NCBI GenBank assembly: GCA_050084985.1
Contig: JBITNC010000002.1
Span: forward strand, 1,426,001-1,490,000
From: Nageia nagi
Lineage: Eukaryota > Pinophyta
Direction of reading: 5' to 3'
DNA: 64,000 nt
In this document: in pieces, positions 59,253 to 64,000 of the stretch
Position numbering within the stretch: position 1 is the stretch's first letter
How the letters are laid out: every line of letters begins with the position of its first letter
The notes under the pieces: generated by a model
What the model saw: only the letters and a program-made list of their open reading frames with translations
The model's database searches: none
Told to the model about the DNA's origin: nothing
Position numbers and translations under genes: made by a program

Positions 59253-60220
59253 TTGATCAGGCTCAAACTTCAACATAAGCTTTATGCAATTAGTAAATTT
59301 ATTGGAGCACGGTATGGGCTATCAAGCTTGAGAGCATGGTTTGAATTAAAATGGAAACCAAAAGGTGAGATCTGCTTCTCTATGCTTCCTCATGGTTTTT
59401 TGGAGTGGCCTTCGCTAATGAAGAATACCTCACACCATCGTTCATGGGGAACTCTGGACTCTATGTCAAACAATGGCATGAAGGATTTGATCCTCAAAAG
59501 GAATTGATCACAAAGATCCTTGTTTGGATTAGACTTATGGACTTCCCTTATAGTTATGGAATGTTAGAGTAGTTTGGCAATGCTCTAAGCGAATTCTTGA
59601 AGGTTGACAATAATTTTTTAACTAAGGAGAATGTCATGCAACCTGAATCTATGAAATCAAGCTCTCTTTAAAAAGAGGTTGTTGGACCCAAACCTTGGAT
59701 TATGAACAAATTCCTTAAGTGCAAATGGTGCCATGAAATAGGTCACCTCATAGCTCATTACCCTTTATCCTTGGAGGTTGAACCTACTCAAGTGCTGCAA
59801 GAACTAGTCAAGGAAAAGAAAGGAAGTCGAAAGTATCACAAATCCTAGCAAAAGTCAAAGAACCATAAATACCGGGACTAACAAGGTTTGGAAGGAGAAA
59901 ACAAATACTTAGTTGATCATTAAAGAATCCATTATCGCCAACACTTCCCCAACAACGAGTTGGAGGCAAGTGGTGATAGAGAGTTCAAAGGCCAAACAAA
60001 TTGAAAAGAGGATTAAGGAGAGCCAATCAATTGGAATGGAGGTTAACCATAAGGATGATGACTTCTTAGTGCCTAATTCAATAGTATCAACATACGAAGA
60101 GAAGGATGTGTGAGATGATGATCTAACTCCAAAGGCTATAAGCACAAAGAAGAGGGTTCTTGACATGGGGACAATTCCCAAAACTAGGAAAAGACCCTCC
60201 ACATAAGAGATAAATACGAA
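59253..60220 (+). pseudogene. LINE ORF1 (DUF4283/zinc-knuckle type)
   Basis: Reads IGARYGLSSLRAWFELKWKP, then KQWHEGFDPQKELITKILVW and IRLMDFPYSYGMLE, a plant LINE ORF1 (DUF4283-like) pattern, and the knuckle CKWCHEIGHLIAHY near 59720-59761. The last Cys of the knuckle is Tyr (TAC, 59759-59761). Stops and frame changes break it. An RNA-binding role is expected. Confidence 0.75.
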
Positions 60221-60252
60221 ACATGTAGAAAAAGAAATTGTTGTCGGCGGAA

Positions 60253-60700
60253 ATGAAAGTCATATCGTGGAATATAAGGGGGTTGAACAACCTTAACAAA
60301 AATATAGGCAATTCAAATCTTTTGTTCATCAACATGGATAGAATGTTATATTACTTCAAGAAACTAAACTCAATTTATATAACAATTTGAACCTCATCAC
60401 AACCTATTAGAGTAAGGATTTTGGTGTATCAATGGAGTCTCAAGGAGCTTCTAGAGGCTTAATTACAACATGGAGAAAAGATAGTGTTACAAGCACTTTA
60501 TTAAGCAAGTCAAACAATCAGGTGACCATCAAGTTTACTTCCAATAAATTCAACTTTTCTTTAACCAACATTTATGCACCAAATCATTCTGGTTGGTGGA
60601 AGAAACTATGGAATGGTCTAGAGGAATTGAATGCAATTATAGGGGGTACTAAATGGCTTATTGCTAGTGATTTCAACACTATCTTATCTATGGCATAAAA
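60253..60700 (+). pseudogene. LINE endonuclease domain
   Basis: Begins MKVISWNIRGLNN (60253), the usual start of plant LINE ORF2. The frame at 60432-60698 has GASRGLITTWRKD, LTNIYAPN and ASDFNTILSMA (GGDFN motif as ASDFN). The frame shifts after about 60300. Decayed endonuclease continues to 61300. Confidence 0.82.
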
Positions 60701-61304
60701 AAAGGGGGTAAACATCAACTGCATGGACAACATACTGGACCTTAGGGAATGTCAAATAATAATCTAGCAGATTTAGAAGTGTTGAATGCCAACTTTACAT
60801 GGAAAAATGGTAGAATAGATGATTAATCTATACAATGCAAACTTGACAGAATGATGATGAATATGGAATAGTACTACAATGATGATGTCTTTAGTCTTTA
60901 GGCCCTAGCTTGAATAGGATCTAACCACAATCTGTTAGTTCTAACTCTTAAAGAAAGACTATGATCGATCAAATCTTTGTTCAAATTTGAACAGATGTGG
61001 TTGGAGAGTAAGGGCTTTCACAACAAGCTCCCTGACTGGTGAAATATTCCAATGTTTGGCTTGAAAAGCTATTGCCTCACAACCAAATTATAAACAAGTT
61101 GAAAGAATGTTTGAAGATATAGAATAAAACATAATTTGGCAATATTTTTCAATGTCAAAGAAGAATTAGAGCTCAAAATAAAAAAATAATATTGGTCAAG
61201 AAATTGAAAGACAATGCTATACTTAGGAAGTCCAAAGAGAGGAAAAAGAATTACTAATTCACTATCACACTACCCTTTCCAAAGAGGAAACCTTTTGGAG
61301 ACAT

Positions 61305-61320
61305 AAATCAAGGGCAATAT
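61305..61320. repeat. target duplication, left (SINE dimer)
   Basis: AAATCAAGGGCAATAT; repeated as AAATCAAGGGAAATAT at 61996-62011. 16 bp, one mismatch, typical LINE-mediated insertion. Confidence 0.85.
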
Positions 61321-61995
61321 GCCATGAGGAGTTGGTGTAGTGGTAAGTTCTCTTGGTCTCCATTTAGAAGGTCAAGGGTTCCAATCCCACAAGCCAAACA
61401 GAGGAAACTATGCCCATGTGGAGGGGTAATAAAGGAAGTAATAAAACCTAAGTTGTTGGTAGAGGCTGACCAAGGTTTCATACATAGTAGGTTATAGGAC
61501 TCTCCATTACACGTACATGGACATAAAATCTTTGGAATTTTACCCTAAATTTTAGTCGTGAGGCATTGGTATAGTGGTAAGGTCTCTTGGTCTCCCTTTG
61601 GGAGGTCACGAGTTCCAATCCCACAAGCCAAAGAGAGGAAACTATACCCATGTGGAGGGGTAATAAAGGAAGTGGTAAAACCCATCTACATGTTGGTAGA
61701 GGTCAACCAAGGTTTCCTACATGGTAAGTTATAAGAACTCCCCATTACACGCACATGGATATAGAATCCTTGCACTGTACCCTAATGTTTTTTAGCTAAA
61801 TTACTCTTGATTGAAAAAACTCTCTATTTTGTGGATACCATGTAGACTATTGAATGTCCATCTTGTACTGTATAAAATAAACAGTGGCGAGTGGTTGTCG
61901 ATAATGTTACAAATTTGTTGTTACAAGTTTTGGGTACCTGTATATAAAACCCCTCTCAATTTACCAAGTGGCCCTTTTTTTGTCCCGACCAAAAA
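61321..61995 (+). mobile_element. dimeric tRNA-derived SINE with unrelated 3' body
   Basis: A 675-bp insertion in the LINE, flanked by a 16-bp duplication and ending in eight A. Two head-to-tail units of about 235 bp follow one another (about 61325-61550 and 61557-61789). Each has a tRNA-like head with box A (GGTGTAGTGGTAAG, 61334; GGTATAGTGGTAAG, 61567) and box B (GGTTCCAATCCC, 61377; AGTTCCAATCCC, 61611), then a body with GTGGAGGGGTAATAAAGGAA and CATTACACGTACATGG / CATTACACGCACATGG. After 61790 comes about 195 bp not shared with the units. The whole moved as one unit. Confidence 0.85.
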
Positions 61996-62099
61996 AAATC
62001 AAGGGAAATATAGCTAAAAGGAGATAAAAACACTAAATTCTTCCATTCCACGCTAATCAAACATAAAAGATCCACCCAAATCAAGGAAATAACTATTGA

Positions 62100-63680
62100 A
62101 CAAAATGTTATCATAGTTGAAGAGGTTATCAAAATTGAAATTGGGGACTTCTTCAAGAGAAGATTTAGTGGGGGCAATGAAATAAAGGAAGAAGATATGA
62201 CAAAGTGCTACATACTATTCCAAGAATAGTATCTACTTCTATGAACAAAGCTCTCAATAAGAAGATGTCGGAGGAAGAAATCAAAGAGGCATTATTCTCG
62301 ATGAAAAGAGACAATGCCCCTAATCTAGATGGCATTCTAATTGACTTCTTTCAAAAATGTTGGGAGCTTGTCAAGATGGATGTAATGGAAGCAAATTGGG
62401 AAGCTCAAAAATTTAGAAAAGTGGAAAAGAGAATGAATAACACCTTTGTAGATATACTAAAGAAAAAACCAATAGCCATTTCATTAGATGATTGCAAACC
62501 AATCAATCTTTGTAATGTAGCTTATAAGATTCTTACAAAAGCATTAACATAGATATAAAACAAGGTTCTCCCTCACATAATCTCGGAATAGCAACATGCT
62601 TTTGTAAAAGGATGCCAAATATTAGATGGGGTAGCAATAGTGCATGAAATCATCCACTATCTTAACAAGAACAGACAAGAAGGCATGCTTCTAAAATTGG
62701 ATGTTAGCAAAGCTTATGACAAGATGTCATGGGCATTTTTAGACAAATCCTCCAAAGTTTTGCCTTTTCAAGATGGTGGAGGAAACTTATCTACGATTGT
62801 AATTCAACCTCCTCCTTTTCCAATCTAGTTAATGATGCTACGAAAGGCTATCTTAGGAGTACTAGAGGTCTAAAACAAGGTGATTCAATATCATCGTCCT
62901 TATTCATCATAATGGCAGAAGCTCTTGAAAGATCAATAACAACTGCAAAGAGAAGGAATATAATCATAGGTTTAAAGATAAGTAGCAAACTTCCCTATAT
63001 CACTAATATAAAACTTGTACATGGTACACTGCTTTTAGGAAAAGCTTTTGTTGAAGCAAAGGCTTTGAAACATGTCCTGAGTAGTTATGAAAGAATTTCC
63101 TTATTTCATGAACACTCTTATCCCAAGACAAAATAAAATTAAACATATCATCAACTACAACATTGAAAGTCTTCCTTCTTCTTACTTGGGTTTACCCCAT
63201 TTTGAAGGATAGTTTAATGCTCCACATTGGGATATAGTTATAGAAAGAGTCCCCAAAAAACTTGTGTTGGAGGAACAATTCTCTCAATCACCCTGGGAAG
63301 ATGGTATTGATTCAATCCACCCTTCAAAATCTCCCCATCTATATGATTTTCATGTTCAAAATCCCAACCAAGATCGTTGATAAGTTAGAAGCAATAATTA
63401 GAAATTTCTTATGGAAAGGAATAGAGGATAGGAACAGAGTTCATCTACTTAATTGCGAGACGATATGCCTCCCAAAATCATATGGAGATATGGGTCTTAA
63501 GAATTTCACAGCTCTTAACAAAGCATTGTCTACCAAATTAGTGTGGCGTCTAGCTAACTCTAGAGGAAATATCCAGAAGGAGATTATGAGAGCCAAATAT
63601 CTCCAGAATAAAGAACTATCTTCAACTCTATGGGACAAAGATTTAAAGGAAGGTTCAATTGTGTGGAATCACTTATAGAA
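62100..63680 (+). pseudogene. LINE reverse transcriptase
   Basis: 62205-62552 reads VSTSMNKALNKKMSEEEIKE then ALFSMKRDNAPNLDGILIDF (usually DKAPGPDG) and ISLDDCKPINLCNVAYKILT; 62640 onwards HEIIHYLNKNRQEGMLLKLD and VSKAYDKMSWAFL with the first catalytic Asp; 62729-63136 STRGLKQGDSISSSLFIIMA. The second catalytic box (normally FADD) reads LVHGT near 63015-63030, so it is dead. 63262-63678 is the thumb and C-terminal part (IRNFLWKG, CLPKSYGDMGLKN). Confidence 0.85.
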
Positions 63681-63796
63681 GAGAAGTCTTTTGGGCCTAT
63701 TTACCCATAGAGGGATTGTGTTGCATAATGGAGCAAGTGAGTTTATGGAGGGACTTGCATTCATTATCAAACCATGAGTTATAGGGATAATGACCA

Positions 63797-63860
63797 TGTT
63801 ATGAACCGTTACACCAAAAGGTCGACCTATTAGTGAATCCGCACACCCAGGATCTTAACA
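63797..63860 (-). repeat. short LTR of a TRIM-like element
   Basis: 64 bp, plus TGTTATGAACCG...GGATCTTAACA. Minus strand directly before it is purine-rich (GGAGCGTGGTGGAA), a plausible polypurine tract. Short LTRs of this size mark TRIM/SMART elements. Confidence 0.6.
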
Positions 63861-64000
63861 TTCCACCACGCTCCGCATCCGACATCCTCGGCGGCTCTCA
63901 CTTGTGGCGGCTCTCACTCTAGTCTTCTCTAGGTAGCCCTTTCCACAGTAGCCCTTTCCGGGGATTCGAACTTGGGACGTATGGCTTGCTCTGATACCAA
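63861..64000 (-). mobile_element. TRIM-like internal region with iMet primer site
   Basis: The minus-strand primer site TGGTATCAGAGC is exact at 63988-63999, at the very end of the window, so the 5' LTR should begin beyond 64000. The interior is only about 127 bp, GC-rich and non-coding (contains GTGAGAGCCGCC twice and AAGTTCGAATCCCC). Together with the 64-bp LTR this is a terminal-repeat retrotransposon in miniature, inserted at the LINE end. Confidence 0.65.

Larger units (their letters stand above)
59250..63780 (+). mobile_element. L1-type LINE, plus strand
   Basis: ORF1, endonuclease and RT lie in order on the plus strand. It is interrupted by a dimeric SINE at 61321-61995; the RT-adjacent frame (KSRAI ... 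LKGDKNTKFFHSTL) rejoins across that insert. The 5' end is cut by the copia LTR ending at 59248 and the 3' end near 63780 by a TRIM-like unit. Confidence 0.85.

Noticed and set aside
61325-61622. Two tRNA genes
   Set aside because: Box A and B are present but the stems cannot be paired convincingly and each head continues into the SINE body.

Overview
The window is plant nuclear DNA: AT-rich, crowded with decayed retrotransposons nested in one another, and carrying one GC-rich island with an intact, intronless U-box/ARM E3 ubiquitin ligase gene. Element types (Ty3/gypsy Tat-like elements and a chromovirus derivative, Ty1/copia, several LINE types, tRNA-derived SINEs, a TRIM) and the decay level fit a large-genome seed plant. 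A gymnosperm is my best guess, but the sequence does not prove it. No tRNA, rRNA or CRISPR array was recognised.

Layout. 1-480: LTR cut by the window edge, inserted into a minus-strand Tat-type gypsy element (481-12229; 5' LTR 11049-12229). Inside the Tat protease sits a complete small LTR element (3939-6131, TSD TATAA) whose only gene is an intact 450-codon gag-chromodomain fusion. The Tat element lies in an older minus-strand copia, which is also split by a complete plus-strand copia (13753-19022, TSD ACTCT); the older copia's gag and 5' LTR resume at 19023-20009. 20045-21720: L1-type LINE remnant. 23284-25356: the U-box gene, with its upstream region to about 26.6 kb. 27417-27665: complete SINE with TSD. 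29263-30293: element with terminal inverted repeats. 32157-35863: LTR element with iMet primer site, a gag fragment and an unusual acidic repeat region but no pol; it interrupts a repeat whose second copy (38425-38811) lies just 3' of a plant mobile domain pseudogene (about 37540-38460). 40020-41669: solo-LTR-like unit. 42170-48000: second Tat-type gypsy remnant, split by an LTR at 46078. 48190-53000 and 55240-58190: two minus-strand LINEs of one RT type. 54339-55209: solo-LTR-like unit. 58200-59248: 5' end of a minus-strand copia. 59250-63780: plus-strand L1-type LINE carrying a dimeric SINE (61321-61995, 16-bp TSD). 63797-64000: TRIM-like element running off the end.

The only gene that looks like a working host gene is the U-box ligase. 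Most element ORFs are broken, and many lesions look like C-to-T or G-to-A transitions (TGG to TAG, CAA to TAA, Asp to Asn in catalytic sites, Cys to Tyr in zinc knuckles), as expected from deamination of methylated cytosine. Best candidates for something undescribed: the gag-chromodomain mini-element, the dimeric SINE with an unrelated 3' body, and the pol-less LTR element with hairpin-bearing acidic repeats.
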